64,000 nucleotides of DNA from Diprion similis (GCF_021155765.1 NC_060107.1:1656501-1720500), one strand, 5' to 3'. Counted from the first letter of the stretch, positions 13,201-26,336 are shown. Notes: generated by a model not told the origin, from the sequence alone. Made by a program: numbers and translations.

Positions 13201-13632
13201 TATACTTGTAGGGTGTCTTCTGTTTTATCGTGTTGTGCTCTTCCATGAACTTGAATATGTTCCTGAAGTCCTTTTTTATCTGCGCCGCAATGTGCTGCGG
13301 CAATATACTCCGCGTTAGTTGTTCCTGTAAATATTGAAGACACATATTTACTGTAAAGTTAATTAAATTTTTCTCTTTGAAAAATTAAAATCGCGTTATG
13401 ACTTTATCCTGATGACTAGCGATGTTTCAATAACTTTTGTACACAGGTAACGAAGTAACTAACCTCTTGTTCTTTCTCATAGTTAAGCTTCAACGTTGAT
13501 TCGACGCATTTCCGCCTGTCAAGGAACGACCTTCTGATTATGACCTCGTTCATGAAACGGAAATAGAGTCCAAGCCCGTTTACGCATATGAAGTAAATCG
13601 CGTCCGGTACCAACTATGGAAGTAAATTTAAA

Positions 13633-13676
<44 letters not shown>

Positions 13677-16600
13677 CTTTCTGTTTATAAATGTCGAAGA
13701 ATTAATTGTCGCTATAGTTATGACTATATAAGTGGCGACTCGGTATGGTGATAATTACCTTGCCAACTAGATACCTCTCGTCTCTGTATGTGACCAGTGC
13801 CAGGCTGGCCAGGTGACACAGGGTTGCCGTCACGCCGAGAAGAAAAGCGTGCAGATTTTCCGTCAACGGTAGGAAAACGTAACAGGCCAAAAGTGTGTGG
13901 GTCGCGTATGCCGGCCTAAGATACGAAACTTTGACGTTAAATTTTTTTTTTTTTTTTTTTTTTTTTTCATCTTTTTGGACAGTGGAACGTGGTACTTTGA
14001 ATTTTAATCGATTTCTCAATATTCTGTATATACCATTTTTTTTTATTTTTGAAATTTTTTTTTCTTGTTGTTTTTCTACCTCCAATCTCCTCCTCCGTAT
14101 ATTTCTTGTTTAGAATACTTTTTAAAGTTTGACGTTAGAGATATTTATGGACGAGATCGTAAATGCTATATTTAGATGACGACGTTTATATAAATAAAAG
14201 TCGATTTTTTCACTTTGATAGTTGTTCTACAGGTTCTTCTGTATTATGATGTATTTCACAGTTACGTTCTAGCTGTAGGTATGCCGGGTAATCCTTTAAG
14301 ATCACCTTTTTTGTTGTAATAATTTGAGTAATTAAGTAAGTGTCTGGATATTCTTAAACAACAAATTCTTTAATACTTTTTTTTTTCTATGCTTGGGGAA
14401 TTTTTCAACAGATTTCTTTGCGGTTTTTTTTTTTTTACTATTTCTGATTGAAAAAATTCACTCATAAGTTTTTTGGACCGCTAATTACAAGTCTGAAATC
14501 CGGATTTTAAAAATTCAAAACGGTGGAAGAAAATTTCAAAAATGATCGAATCCGAAGAAAAAAAAATCTGTCTTCAAATTTTTGGGGTCGCTGATTACGA
14601 ATCTGAAATCAGATTTTCGAAAATTCAAAATTTTTTTCGACCATATTGGATCGGCCATTTTGATTTTTTTAAATATGATTTCGTTATAAAATTAGTCTCA
14701 GCATCACAAGGGTTCGTACGAATTCTCTCCTCGTCAGACGTTTCTCTCGCACCAACCAATTAACGAAACAGAACAACCCTTACGTAGATTATGAAAGAAC
14801 CGTTTAATCAGCTATATGAGAAGAGGCCATACCTTACCGCCGGAGTATTGTTGCCTTGGCTCGCGGCGCGGTAAATGGGCATCGCAACGTCGCCTATGAC
14901 GAGTAGAGCAACCGTCAGGCATGATAGTAAAACAGGTACGCAGGGGTCCTTTGCGATGAATTTTGTCCTGCAGGATAGCGTGATCAAAGGGCAGAGAAGC
15001 ACCCCGATCACACTGTAAGTGATTACATCGGGTAGCGCACCTTCCAAGCTACCCTGGAACAGATGCGCACCCCGATAACAGGGTTGTTTATTCGTTCGAA
15101 TTGTTTTGTTATTTATTTTTACGGCATGGGTATTGAAAAGTCTACATTTTGCGGCACTTTTCGTTCCGTAAAGTGACGCTTTATACAGCAGCGAACAAAG
15201 TTGCGGAATAAAGTCTTTATTCCACAGTTTTGATGCGCAGTTCGAAGTGCGCATACCAAACTGCGCGAATAAAGTAGCTTCGTCGAACAGATCGCGACAT
15301 AATCTCACTTTTCGTTTTGCTTTTCAACGCTCATATCGTAAAAAATGTTGTATGTGGCATGCCAGTAAACCGTTTTTTGGCTGGGATAATTTCAGTACTC
15401 GCTTCCGGTTCGCTTCCGGCTCGCCTTCAGCTCGTCCTGAAATCTTTATCCTTGCCAAAAAAAAAAAAATAAAAATAAAAAAAAAGCTGTTTACGGGCAT
15501 ACCACATAAATAGCTATTTATTGTTAGTATAGAAAAGGTATAACAATTAGTTTTTTGCACTATATTATTGGCTTACCATTGTGACCAGTACGGCCGAGTG
15601 AACTACGATCAGGATTCCGTGGAGTATAATGAAGAGGGACAAATATCCATTTTGTAGTCTTCTTTGGTAGGTTAGATAGAGTTTTTCCAAATTCTTGTAC
15701 TTGAATTGTTTCTGCAGATATCATGCAGATAAATCGTTTCAGTTATATTACATATTCAAAGTGAATTACATATGGGGTATTCCACGCCAACTCGACCGGC
15801 CCAAGATCATTTCATGCTTTTTTCCAACATTCTACTCGATTGATAAGGCGATCTGAATTTTATCAAATTTTTTTTTCATCAAATTGTTCATTTTTTATAA
15901 CTATTTCAAGTCGATTGCGAATAGCCATTTTTCGAAATATTAAAAAATTCACAAAAATCCAGGCAATTACACGAAATCCCCCCCCCCCCCCCTCCCCTCT
16001 CCTCTCAGGAAAATGTGGGCTGAATTTTTTTTATCCCCTAGTTCGGAATTTTGAAATTCTTAAACCCAAAATTATCTTTAGGTACTAACTAGAGTTGCGC
16101 ATCATTGAATTGGTGAAACTGAACATTTACAAATAGATTGGCCCTCATTTGACGCTCACGATTTGATTCTGTATTAATTTTGGGTTCAAAATTCCGAATT
16201 AGGTGATAAAAAAAAAAAAAAAGATCAAAAAAATTGGGCCCACGTTTTTCTTAGCGGAGGGGGGGGGGGGGGGGGCACTGGATTTTTGAGAATTTGTTGA
16301 AATTTTTCAAAATGGCCATTTCCAATCGACTTCAGATATTTATGAAAAATAAACGAATAAACGTTTTGAATAGAAAAAAACATGAAATGATTTTGAGATG
16401 ATTGGGGCTTAACACTGGTCGAGTTGACATGGAATATCCCATATAGTATAATATTAAGCAGATGCGGACAATATATATATAATCGATGATTTTATATGTA
16501 TATATACACACACATTAATGTCACATAATTAGGTGTTTAACGTCTTTAATTGAATTCGTTATGCGGTAAATCGTTATTATAATACGAAGGTAGGTAAATA

Positions 16601-19600
16601 TTACAGTAGTTCCTGTAAATGATCGACGGATTATTAATTTTCCACGCACTTGACATCGTTATAACAGCGAACACTTGTTTAAATGAAAAACTGTTATAAC
16701 CCGTTTTGCTTGCCGTGATCGTTGTACCGTTTATAATCTAATTAGATCCGACATCATAAGCATCATCATCATCGTAATAATGTTACTCCGCATGGCACGC
16801 ATGTCATCATATATATATATGAGCGTGTTTAATTTCAACTTGTTGCAAAGTTGTTTTTACAATCGATTCGCTAATTGTCGCGTTAAAATTCATTTCCCGG
16901 ATCGTTTGTTATTCATCTTATTATTTATTACACTTCGGTCTTTTATTTTAACCACTGTTAAAAACATATTCTAAATTATATATCTTTATATATAAAACAG
17001 GATATGCCAAAAAGAGTTGTTTAAACCAACGTTTATAAATTTTTTTATTATATACAAGAACGATGTTTTAAAAATAATAACGAGGGAAAAAAAAAAAAAA
17101 AAATTGTTTTAAGTTGAGTCAAAAACTAATACAAAAAAAAATTGGTAGTAATTGAGTCGTAGATTCACTTGAGGTTGAAACAAAAAAATACAAAAAAAAA
17201 AATATAAAACGCACTATCTGACCAGTTACATTATGTTTTTATGATAGCTGTTCGATTTCTATGATCACACTGTGTTCATAGAATTTATATATTTGTATAG
17301 TGGACTATGTGTAAGAAATGTGTGAAAAATAAACGACGTAGATAAAAAAAAAAAAAAATAAAAAAAAAAAATCGTAGGATCGTAAACAACGAAGTTATTT
17401 CGGTGAGACGCGCTTTTCGAATGATATAACGCAAAGTTATATGTATTATATATATATATATATATAGATGTGTGTGTCTATTTTCAAAAGATTTTACAAC
17501 CGTACTTTGTATATACCTATATAGTTATTAACTCGAAAGCACATTGGATTATAATCGTCTGAGAAGGGAATAAAAATTTTACGCCCGTTAGTCTAGATTT
17601 TATCGATTTATAGTCTGAATATCCTCAACCGCTTCCGTATTTTTTTAACCTCGGTCTGGACCATCTAAACTCATGATCTAACCGAAATCGATTTCATAAT
17701 TATCGTCGATTACTAATCCTATATTTTTCGAAATCAAATTTTTGCGCTAACGATTGTGTGTAAAAAAAAGAAAGAAAAAAAAAACAGAATAAATATTATA
17801 CCAAGATCTCGTTATTACTTATAAATTATAGGCGCGATGTATATTAACTGCGATAGTTATCATACAAAATAACGTTTTATGGTTTTAAATTATATCAACT
17901 ATAATTCGATCGATATAAATACTCTAATCTATTAACGACAGGTATTATTACTGTAATATTACAAATCCTCTATAAATATTTGTGCCCCATGTCAAAAATG
18001 CATTACATAGAATCGGAAATATCGATTCGCATAAGTTGAAAAAATTCTGGGATACTATTTAACTGTTATATTTCAAGGCACATTAGTTATCTTTGGTGAA
18101 ATGAAATTTTGTGTATTAAAAATGAAATTTATAAAACAGTAAAAAAAAAAAAAAAATCGGGAAATGGATCCATTCTACTAAAAAAAAATCGTAACTTAAT
18201 TGAATTTTCAATATTTTGAGCTGAAAATTGACTGTTTTTTGCACGTCATATTTTTTTTCAATTCAAATTGAATTTCGAACCGAATATATAGAGTTAATAA
18301 ACTGAACGATTTAGGTTTTAGTAACTTACTAGAAGTGGGAAAATGGTAAGAAAAACTATGGAAAACCGATGGAATTTTTTTTTTTCCCCCAAACAATTTT
18401 GGTCACTCTGTATTATTAAACAGCGATGAAGAAATTGTGTTTTATAATATAAAACGCATCTATAGATATCGATCGACCGACTATAATAATACCTACCTCC
18501 TCTTACAATTAGACGGCTAGCAGCTTGTCAATTAGCTCTGGTTTAGTGTTAATTATAGTTTGTTGTTATTAACGTCGTTAAATTGTTTCATTTGTATTCC
18601 CGCGAGCTAGACAAAATGCCGTGTATAATGCGCCTCCTGCTACAGGTAGCAAGTATATTACTTTTCAAATGCAATAGTTATGAATTATACACGATCCCAA
18701 ACATTGCTGACGCCATTGTTATTGATTGGCTAAAATTTGAAAAAATATCCTCGTATCAAAAAATAAAAATATCGACAGTCTTCCTCTTCCTCCTCCTCCT
18801 CCTCGAGAATAATTCTCTGGTTAATTAATTAATCAATTGATTCATTTTACAAGATGAAAAACGCCGCACCGATTGTCAGAGATGATCATCCTGGATCATA
18901 ATATTCTACTCCAACCAATATTCTATAATCATCGTCTTATCACTGGCGCTGAAACAATGCCAGTTAAAGCCGATTATTTTTCCTCACATTATCTCAATAT
19001 AAGATCGGTAGGAGAAGATCTTTTATCACGATTATATTACACCTATATGGGTATATAATAATTTGTATGTATTGAACGATTGTTACTCACGTTATCGATA
19101 TTATTCTTCACCGACTAACACAATTTGAGGGATTTGAAAGAAAGGAAAAGAATATTTTTCATTCATCTTGTTTTCAAAATTATTAGATATTTTGGATCAG
19201 AGGATATTGGCAAGGGGTCAGAAATTGGTTAGAATTGGATTGTTTCCATACTTTTTAGACGATGGACGAAAAGTTTTATCAGATCTCGAAGAATCACGAC
19301 ATCAGAGACAGTTTAATTTTCGGCGAGGAACTTCTTATCCTAACAAATCGTACGACTTTATAAACTCTGTAACCTGATTGTATATAAATGGGAAGTTAAA
19401 CGATGTGCGTATACAACACTTGTGATCAAAGTCTGCACCGTCTGGCTACCGAAACGTCAGCAATCGTCTCGATATCGCTTATAGAGTACCTATAATATTG
19501 ATTGTATGGCAGGCATGAGAGAGTCTCTGCTGCATTGATTGGGCCTTGAACTTCTGGCCTTGTCTAAACCTCGATATCTATTCTATATTTAAAATAATTC

Positions 19601-22600
19601 GATTTATACCTTGTGGTGGAATAACCGATTTGTTTGCTTTGCAGATTGGAGGAATGCGTGGAATCAGTCGAAGCTCGAAGCACAACTGTTGCCTTTAATT
19701 GCCGTGTCGCGTGCAGAGTACGCGTCAACAACACACAACACAACGTGTCTTCCAGCAGTAACGGCACATGCATCACATGCTCTCTCTAATTGTCACGTTA
19801 ACAAAAACAACAAACGATGGGAACTAGTCTTGGCGCACCTTTTTTTACGATGGACTTCGACGACACCACGATCTACACATTTTGGTAATACCATACGAAC
19901 CCCGAGATCATTCACTTGATGTCAAAACACTATACACTGCACCGAGAAGAAATATGAAGACGAAGAGGAAGAAGTGAGTAAAAGCATAATCGTTCTTACT
20001 ATGTCCAATGTGCTCACTTCCGTTCAGACAAGTGTAAGTATACACGTAAGTTTAATAAGGACATCTCGTGCAGCACAACGTGGTCATGATGTAATGGTGC
20101 GGTCTTATGTTTCAGGAAGCTTGAATATATCCGTCTACCAGGTGTGCCTGTATCGCAGCTAGTACGAGAGACGAGGATGACGATGATAGGTTTAATGCTT
20201 GCGGGTGCTGTGTGGTAGCGGGGAAGGGATGAGGCGTCGCCCGGGCAAACGGCTGCTGTCCGGGAGAAGGAAAGGCAAGGTGAAAAATGAGGAAATTAAA
20301 TGGGCAAAGACCGTGTCCGCGGTCTGTAAAGCTCTAGGTCAGCATCACCGCGCTACGCGCGGCACAACCGACTCTTGATACCGCTTTATAGACGCACGAC
20401 GAGCTGCACACGCGCCGAGACCATCTGCCAGAGAGAATTCTTGTCACTGAGAATATATGAGGATTCGGGGATGATGTAACAACACCGCCTGGATGACCAG
20501 GAGAGCAACACCGGTGGCCTAAACCAGCAACCAGCTGCTGGCTGGGGTCTCCGGTTAGCTAACCCTGATGATGAGAGCAACACGCACGCGCCGAGAGCTT
20601 CCAAATTGCTTCTGGAACCGACCCTGGTACCAATGGGGTGGGTACCTAGAGCAACAACGCGCTGCCAATATCGATGCTTCGGACGAGATATCAACGTACG
20701 CACCGTAAACCTTGGGGCAGGTCAGAGACCACGGCAGTAAAGGTGCTGCTCGTGGTTGTGCTTCGGGTTTTGACGGAGGTTGTCATGGTGGTGGTGGTGG
20801 TGGCTAGGAATCAAGAAGGTGTGCGCGTCCTCCGACTAATATATTGATCCACACTTTATTTACTTCAGTTGTGGGCGGGCAGGTGCGTTCAGGTATTATA
20901 TATGTACGTATGCATGGTGTTCAGGAAAAATTCCGTAACGCATTCAAGGACATCTTCAGGAAATTTTGAGGAAAAACATAATTCAAGGAGTTTAAGGACA
21001 AACAACATTCAAGGACATCTCCAGGACCACTGGACTCCATGGTATACCTAACCATGCATACGTATTTGGAACCAATATGTTGAGTTTCGACCGCTCACGC
21101 ACCCGCCTGATCCCATGATATGATCACGTTTTATTATATAAACTATATATATATATATATATGTATAGTCATTCGTTAATTAAGGTGACTCGCAGACGCG
21201 AGATTCAATGACCCTGCTTATAGAACCGATTACTATACATATATACTACTTTGAACCGTCATTATATGACAGAGTCGTTCATATGTGAGGTTGGATCTAT
21301 TTCGTTGTGTTGGATTCAGGGAATATTGACCGCACTGTTCAATAACGATCGTTATATGGTGAACTTGGTTTTATTGTCGTGGGAAAAAGATTAAAAATAC
21401 CTGTACCAAGAAGTGTGAGAGAACGGTTTTACAAGTAGTTTATATATGCGGCCATGATATTTATACATATTTATTAGGAAAACCAATTACACGTGTTTTG
21501 GAGATTATTTCAATTTGAAAAATATGCAGACATCGTACTTGTTTTTTATACGGAGGCGGTGGAAGAGACATTGATCAAAATTTATGCCAGCCTGGATGGT
21601 GTGTTGAAATTTTATCGAGAAACTTTAATTATACGGTAGATACAATTTTTAACTTTGCCTTGGCGATTAGGGATAACTAGAGTTCATCGGAACGTCTCAC
21701 GGCTGTAACCGGACTGACAGGAAGTACGAAGCAAAAGTGAAGCTTATATTACAATTACTTCCGGACTGATTATCACCCTCATTCAAAGCTGTTCTTCTCC
21801 TGTGGAGGTGTGCCGTAGGGGGGTACAAAGATTCACTGAATTTTTATTGTATAATTATAAATTGAAATGTTGAGATTTCAGGAAATCAGTTACGGACGAG
21901 TTTTGCTTTTCATGAATTACCATTTGTCTGTATAGTAGATCGAATTTATTTGAGTTTGTTTGAGGTTAAGTTGAGAGTGTTTGATGACGGTGGTCTTATC
22001 GTTCAATTTTATATGGAAATTCGGTATTCGTAAAGAATTGAATCGATTTGACACTCCGCTAATCGTGAGTAGCGTCAAATATGTAATCACATATCGTTAT
22101 TCAACGATACTGTTCACAATTCATAGATCCGACGTGTGATTGAATGAAAGAAAATCATGTTTTACGGGTTTAACGGGTTCTTGTAGTAAATCGAGGGAGA
22201 GGCGGAGAGCAGGGAAGTGTAAAAATGATTATGGCGATGCGACAAGACTGATAAGACAGACATCAATGGTATAAGATAAGAAATATCGATTCTCGTGAAT
22301 TTCCTACGTCAATTATTTGACCTATCAGTGGCACAACCATCCGATCAAGCAAATTGCGGAATGGCGCCGAGCAACGATTACAACTTTTGGTGTCATCAAG
22401 GGAATCGAGACTCGTGTGTTTTTCTTTTTATAATTGTAAATGATCGATCGTACACAGGTTCTTCGTCTTCGCACGCTTTGCTGAGAGTCCCGAGTGTCCT
22501 GCGAAGCCCTGCAGATGCCTGCCTTGGATGTTCATCCAACTATGGAAGGACATCGGTTTGTTTTTACGATCTAAGGTAACTTGAAGAAAGGAATCAAACA

Positions 22601-23259
22601 ACGTCAGACGCTTTTGAACTACATCTATGATATCGATCTCGCAAGCTTGTCGATATTCACCATAGATGTAATTTTATTCAGCTTTTTTCATCGACATAAC
22701 CTTACTTTCATACTCCTGTTCGTATTTATTCAATATCTACAACAATCGCAGTATTCGTTGATCAATAATGTGGTTATTAGAGTCAAAATTCTTCCCATGA
22801 TATAAACGATCACGAAACTATAAATCGCTACCAAATCCAAAGCAGGTTGACGTCCGCCTATCTTGGTCAAGGATCAAACGAATCGAATAGGTTCGTTATC
22901 AAGAGATGAAATCAAGGTTTTCACTGATCGTGTAACTTGCTCTTGGGGGTCTATCCATTATTTCGGCATATTGTATCAAGTAATCTCACTGTGTTGATGA
23001 GTTGCAAAATTTGCAACCATTATACAAGCAACAAATCATATTATATAACGTGTACGTGTGACAATGATGTGTTGTGTACATATATAATTACTTGGAAGTA
23101 TGACGAGTCCATAGGAATTTCAAGATTCCAAAAATCACTTACCCTCAGGCTGGTCCACGTCCAGTCATCGAGGTTGTTTGCCGAGACGATGCGAGCCGCG
23201 TCGACCTTAAGGGACGTCAACGAGGTCCTGGCCACCAGTTCCATGCTGCTTTGATCCAT
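5589..23259 (-). CDS. membrane adenylyl cyclase, AC-X/AC2-like (20 exons, 1145 aa)
   Basis: Makes cAMP from ATP at the plasma membrane. Exons in coding order: 23143-23259, 15577-15711, 14833-15053, 13759-13915, 13464-13613, 13206-13324, 12816-13063, 12214-12569, 11829-12100, 11422-11598, 9710-9890, 9110-9193, 8891-8989, 8637-8780, 8438-8533, 7945-8068, 7472-7690, 6868-7105, 6557-6692, 5589-5753. All junctions are GT-AG, phases match throughout, and the total is 3438 nt. Layout: cytosolic N-terminus 1-60; first six-helix block about 60-235; C1 about 261-480 with metal-binding Asp316 (LYADVVNF) and Asp360 (LGDCYYC) and Arg404 (MRIGVHSG); short basic linker 502-590; second helix block about 600-850, with an NLT glycosylation sequon in an outer loop; C2 from about 853, with the EKIK lysines, Asp1069 (YDIWG), Asn1076 and Arg1080 (NMASR) and Lys1116 (YVKPKG). 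The spacings of 44 residues (C1) and 7 and 4 residues (C2) equal those of mammalian cyclases, so an active enzyme is predicted. C2 carries a Ser/Gly/Asp-rich insertion in exon 18. Class certain; assignment to AC-X rather than Ac76E/AC2 is tentative. The first exon (39 aa) is the least certain because it lies 7.4 kb away. Confidence 0.95.
6181..6480. repeat. fold-back repeat in cyclase intron 19 (family with a second copy near 14.5 kb)
   Basis: The arms at about 6192-6245 and 6405-6470 are imperfect inverted copies around the phrase CCATATTGGATCNGCCATTT. A near-palindromic centre repeats ATCTGAAATCAGATTTT. The same phrases recur at 14462-14700 and in part near 7380-7430, so this is a dispersed non-coding element inserted several times in this gene. 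Confidence 0.65.
7753..7912. mobile_element. 160-bp MITE in cyclase intron 16
   Basis: Terminal inverted repeats of about 25 bp: GAAGTTAGTAACGTTAACG at the left, and the reverse complement of the right end begins GAAGTTAGTAACGTTACTG. A related copy lies at about 12645-12790. No coding capacity. Confidence 0.7.
9634..9691. repeat. (ATGC)n/(ATGT)n tetranucleotide microsatellite
   Basis: A few GCAT units pass into about ten TATG units. On the sense strand of the cyclase the tract lies about 20 bases inside the intron that follows exon 11, whose donor is at 9709-9708. Confidence 0.85.
10224..10817. mobile_element. fold-back MITE, GGGTGGCSC family, right end truncated
   Basis: Starts with GGGTGGCGCAAAAAACC after TTA. 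The two arms (about 10224-10395 and 10660-10800) are inverted copies that share TTTTGATGTTTTAAGAGC and AAATTTGGAGCGACCTCTT. The right terminal repeat is missing past the A tract. A full-length relative lies at 47666-48288. It occupies the intron between cyclase exons 10 and 11. The small open frames on each strand are the same arm read twice. Confidence 0.8.
12645..12790. mobile_element. small MITE in cyclase intron 7
   Basis: The ends carry AAGTAACGTTAACGTT and, inverted, AACGTTATCGTTACTT. The termini match the 7753-7912 copy, and the interior differs. The boundaries are approximate. Confidence 0.5.
13634..13675. repeat. (GAT)n microsatellite
   Basis: About 14 GAT units in the intron between cyclase exons 4 and 5. 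Simple repeat only. Confidence 0.9.
14462..14700. repeat. second copy of the CCATATTGGATCGGCCATTTTG repeat family
   Basis: Shares with 6181-6480 the blocks GGTCGCTGATTACGAATCTG, AATCAGATTTT and ATATTGGATCGGCCATTTTG. It lies in the intron between cyclase exons 3 and 4. Non-coding. Confidence 0.65.
15712..23142 (-). other. large first intron of the adenylyl cyclase gene
   Basis: This 7.4-kb intron separates the 39-codon first coding exon from exon 2. Apart from the fold-back element at 15771-16444 it holds microsatellites, A/T tracts and a more GC-rich patch (about 20150-20830). Open frames in that patch show no recognisable domain. I see no second gene in it. A downstream alternative promoter in the GC-rich patch is possible but unsupported. 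Confidence 0.6.
15771..16444. mobile_element. fold-back MITE, ATTCCACGCCAA family
   Basis: The terminal repeats read TATGGGGTATTCCACGCCAA at the left and, as reverse complement of the right end, TATGGGATATTCCATGTCAA. The arms continue inverted for roughly 300 bp each, including a C tract (about 15979-15991) mirrored by a G tract (about 16260-16275). No coding capacity. The first bases of its termini resemble the element at 45472-46270. Confidence 0.8.
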
Positions 23260-25708
23260 GATGCGCGAGGATTCACTCTACTTCACTTACCAACCACTAT
23301 TTCAATCGGACTAATTATTATTTTCACTTCCTTTCAATCAATTGCCGATTATTAATTATCTTTGGAATATATTTCAGGTATTTTTTGACCCTATCGATCC
23401 CGCACGATGTACAAGACGAACGGAGAAAATCGCCATCGAACCCATGACTCAGGCAGGCTCCTCTTCCTCTGTGTATATCGGAGATCGAAATGGATTCCGT
23501 GATCTGGAAGGAACGTCATTATACCATCAGGTTTGCATGAATATTAAAATTTTTTTGTAATTTTAAATTATCACTTTCATTTCACTCCGTACAGCAAAAT
23601 CATATATATATATCATGTATAATATTCTTCGGTTATGGTAAAAAGAATTTAAAATAACTCTATAAGGACTGTACAACAATCAAGACCGTAAGTTTTTTCC
23701 TGGTGTGTGATATACATACACACGGTATCTATAGTACCGTTCAACGCATTTTCTACACGATTGTTGTCGATCATAATAACCGATGGCGAGCGGAAACAAT
23801 AAAGACTTTTGATCACCAAGCCCAATGACGCATTCGCGCCGGTTTGTGTCAATTTTCTTCCTTCGTGATATCATTATTATATGGCATATAACCACTTCGT
23901 TGACGCGTTTTGAATGGTAAGTGCAGTGAGAAATAGAGAGAGTGAGTGACAGAGAGAGAGAGAGAGAGAAAGGGCGAGAAGCGAATAGTCTGGGAGCTGT
24001 ACGTTGTGCAGTCGTTATAGTCTTTCTGTGTGCGGCATGTTTGTGCATGCTGAGGTACCGTATATACATATATGTATAAAAATTGTTGCTACCAGCCAAA
24101 GATAATTACCGTACCGAACGCACTCACGTGAGAATGATATTAACAATCGCATTTGACTTTTTATGAAGCGGTAGGTAGGTTGTTGGTATATATATATATA
24201 TCTACGAAAAAACACAGTTTTCTTTTTTTCCTCTTTTTTCCCTTTTTTTTCTCTCCTATCCGTTTGTCTCAATGTTATTACATTATAAGCGCTTTATTTG
24301 AGAAAATTTGTTTTTATCTATCGACAGTGTGTAAGAGAATTATTTTCATCTTGTCGTTGACTCAGAATTTTTTAAATTGTCATTTTCTGTTCTAATGTAA
24401 TTGAAATTTGTGATTTTTTTTTTTTTTTGCTCGTCAATTGACTGTTGCTATTTTACTTTTATCATTTGTATTAAAATTTATCTTTCGATTATATGATGCA
24501 ATTTATATAGGCATATTTTTTTACGTAAGGAGGTTAATTGAATTGAAGGGAAAAAAAAGAAGGAAATAAATTGACGATTGAGGACAGAAAAAACGAAAAG
24601 AACAAGAATTTCTTTAACCGAAAATGCGAATATCTTAATAAATTTACGCGAAACGCGTTTTTAAACACACGATAATGTTTCTCTATTTATGCGTATCACA
24701 CCTTTGCTCTGTTCAAGGAAAACAGGTTTTACGCGAGATTAGCCAGTTGTTTGTATAGGTATACTTAATTACAGTGTGCATATACACATGTAATAGATGT
24801 TATATATACATGTATATACACGCGGATAATGCTGTTTTTGCCGAAATTAACCGAGAAGGTAAAGTTATTTTTGATTCTGGACATCGAAGGAATTTGTTTG
24901 AATCTTTTTTTTTCAAAATTTATTATTACACTTTACGACATTTATCGTCGGATCGCCATTATAACGAAATTCTGATAGCGTTCATTATATATATATATAT
25001 ATATATATACATATATATGTATATGGTGATAATGATGATGATGATGATGATGATTTCATAACTGAAAATCCAATTTCATTTTCCGTAATTTGCTTTGCGT
25101 AAAACTTTCTTATGCGAATATATTGGCTGACAAATGAATTTTCAAAAGTAAGCATGTGTCCAGTGAATGAAACTAGAGTCGGAACAACAACAGTGGGATA
25201 TAAATAAGTTGACGGAATGGCTTTATACCCACATTATATATACGACACTCATATCGCAAATCATTGAATTATATAATGGAATCGACTCATATCCGTTGTT
25301 TCGTTGGTGTTTTTTTTTTGTTCTCTTTCGTTTCTTATCTTTTTCGAACAAACTTTTGTGCCGCATTTTTTAAATTCGTGGCCTATAATTAAGGACACGC
25401 AAATCTGGAGGGTAATTTTATTACTACACAGCTGTAACCACTACGTGTTTCAACACTCGGAATTGTCTGCGAGAAATATCTTGGAAAACTTTCTCCTCTT
25501 TCTCGAATTATTCAGAATTCTGTAGAATGTATATTTATAATATATTAATAGTAGGTGTATATCGATGGTATACTAATAGGTTAAAAGAAAAAAGAAAAAG
25601 AAATAGGTAAAAAGTACTTTTATCAAACGCGAGCATGTTTTACACCATTTTTCACGCGTGTTTTCCGCACACAAAGTACTCGTTTCTGCGACGGTCGAGT
25701 GAGTCTGC

Positions 25709-25799
25709 GAATGCGCATGCGCGGAGTACCGAAAAGACTACTTTTAAGTCCTGAGAGTTGAAAGTGATCTTTTCCGCACTCCGCGCATGCGCCGTTGCG
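25709..25799. repeat. inverted repeat with two NRF-1-like palindromes
   Basis: The arms at about 25710-25745 and 25765-25799 are inverted near-copies. Each contains GCGCATGCGC within TGCGCATGCGCG (25712-25723) and CGCGCATGCGCC (25782-25793). This matches the known NRF-1/Ewg consensus (YGCGCAYGCGCR) and stands out in AT-rich surroundings. It could be a promoter of an unrecognised transcript or simply a small hairpin element. Confidence 0.45.
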
Positions 25800-26283
25800 C
25801 ACTAATCCGACATTACGCGCCCTAACCTCAATTCCATGCTTCGTCTTCGGCTCACCTATGATTCGTATTGCAAACTTACGCTTAGTTTGAAAAGACCGAG
25901 TTTTTGCAACCTTGTTTTACACAATATATGTACTGTTATTATACCGAGTTGCTTTTCTTTCTCTCGTACTATATCGCGCGTTATATCGAAACTGGTATGC
26001 AGTGGATATATGTATGTATACCCAAACGTGATTGATCATATATTATTATCCCCCGAAGAAGCCAGCAAAAAGTTTTGTTTACCTTTCACCCTAGTTAGCG
26101 TAATTTGCCGCGGCCTAAATACCGTCTAATACGGCGAAATTCGATTGCCAGACATCCTGGAAAAATAATTGTTCGGATATTTAGGCGCACGCGCGCCTTT
26201 GTGTTATTGCAAATCTGCTACAGACATACGATGTCAAAAATATTTTAGCGACTCTGCAGTTCTTTCGTGTATTCAGTTTCGAC

Positions 26284-26336
<53 letters not shown>
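26284..26336. repeat. poly(T) tract of about 53 bases
   Basis: The longest homopolymer in the window. It could be the tail of a retroposed sequence or an assembly-prone tract. No retrotransposon body was recognised beside it. Confidence 0.9.

Noticed and set aside
20386..20703. 105-codon minus-strand ORF in a GC-rich patch
   Set aside because: No recognisable domain and no supporting splice context; it lies inside cyclase intron 1, and GC-rich DNA lengthens chance frames.
26284..26336. Retrotransposon signalled by the long T tract
   Set aside because: No reverse-transcriptase, LTR or SINE-like body was recognised next to the tract.
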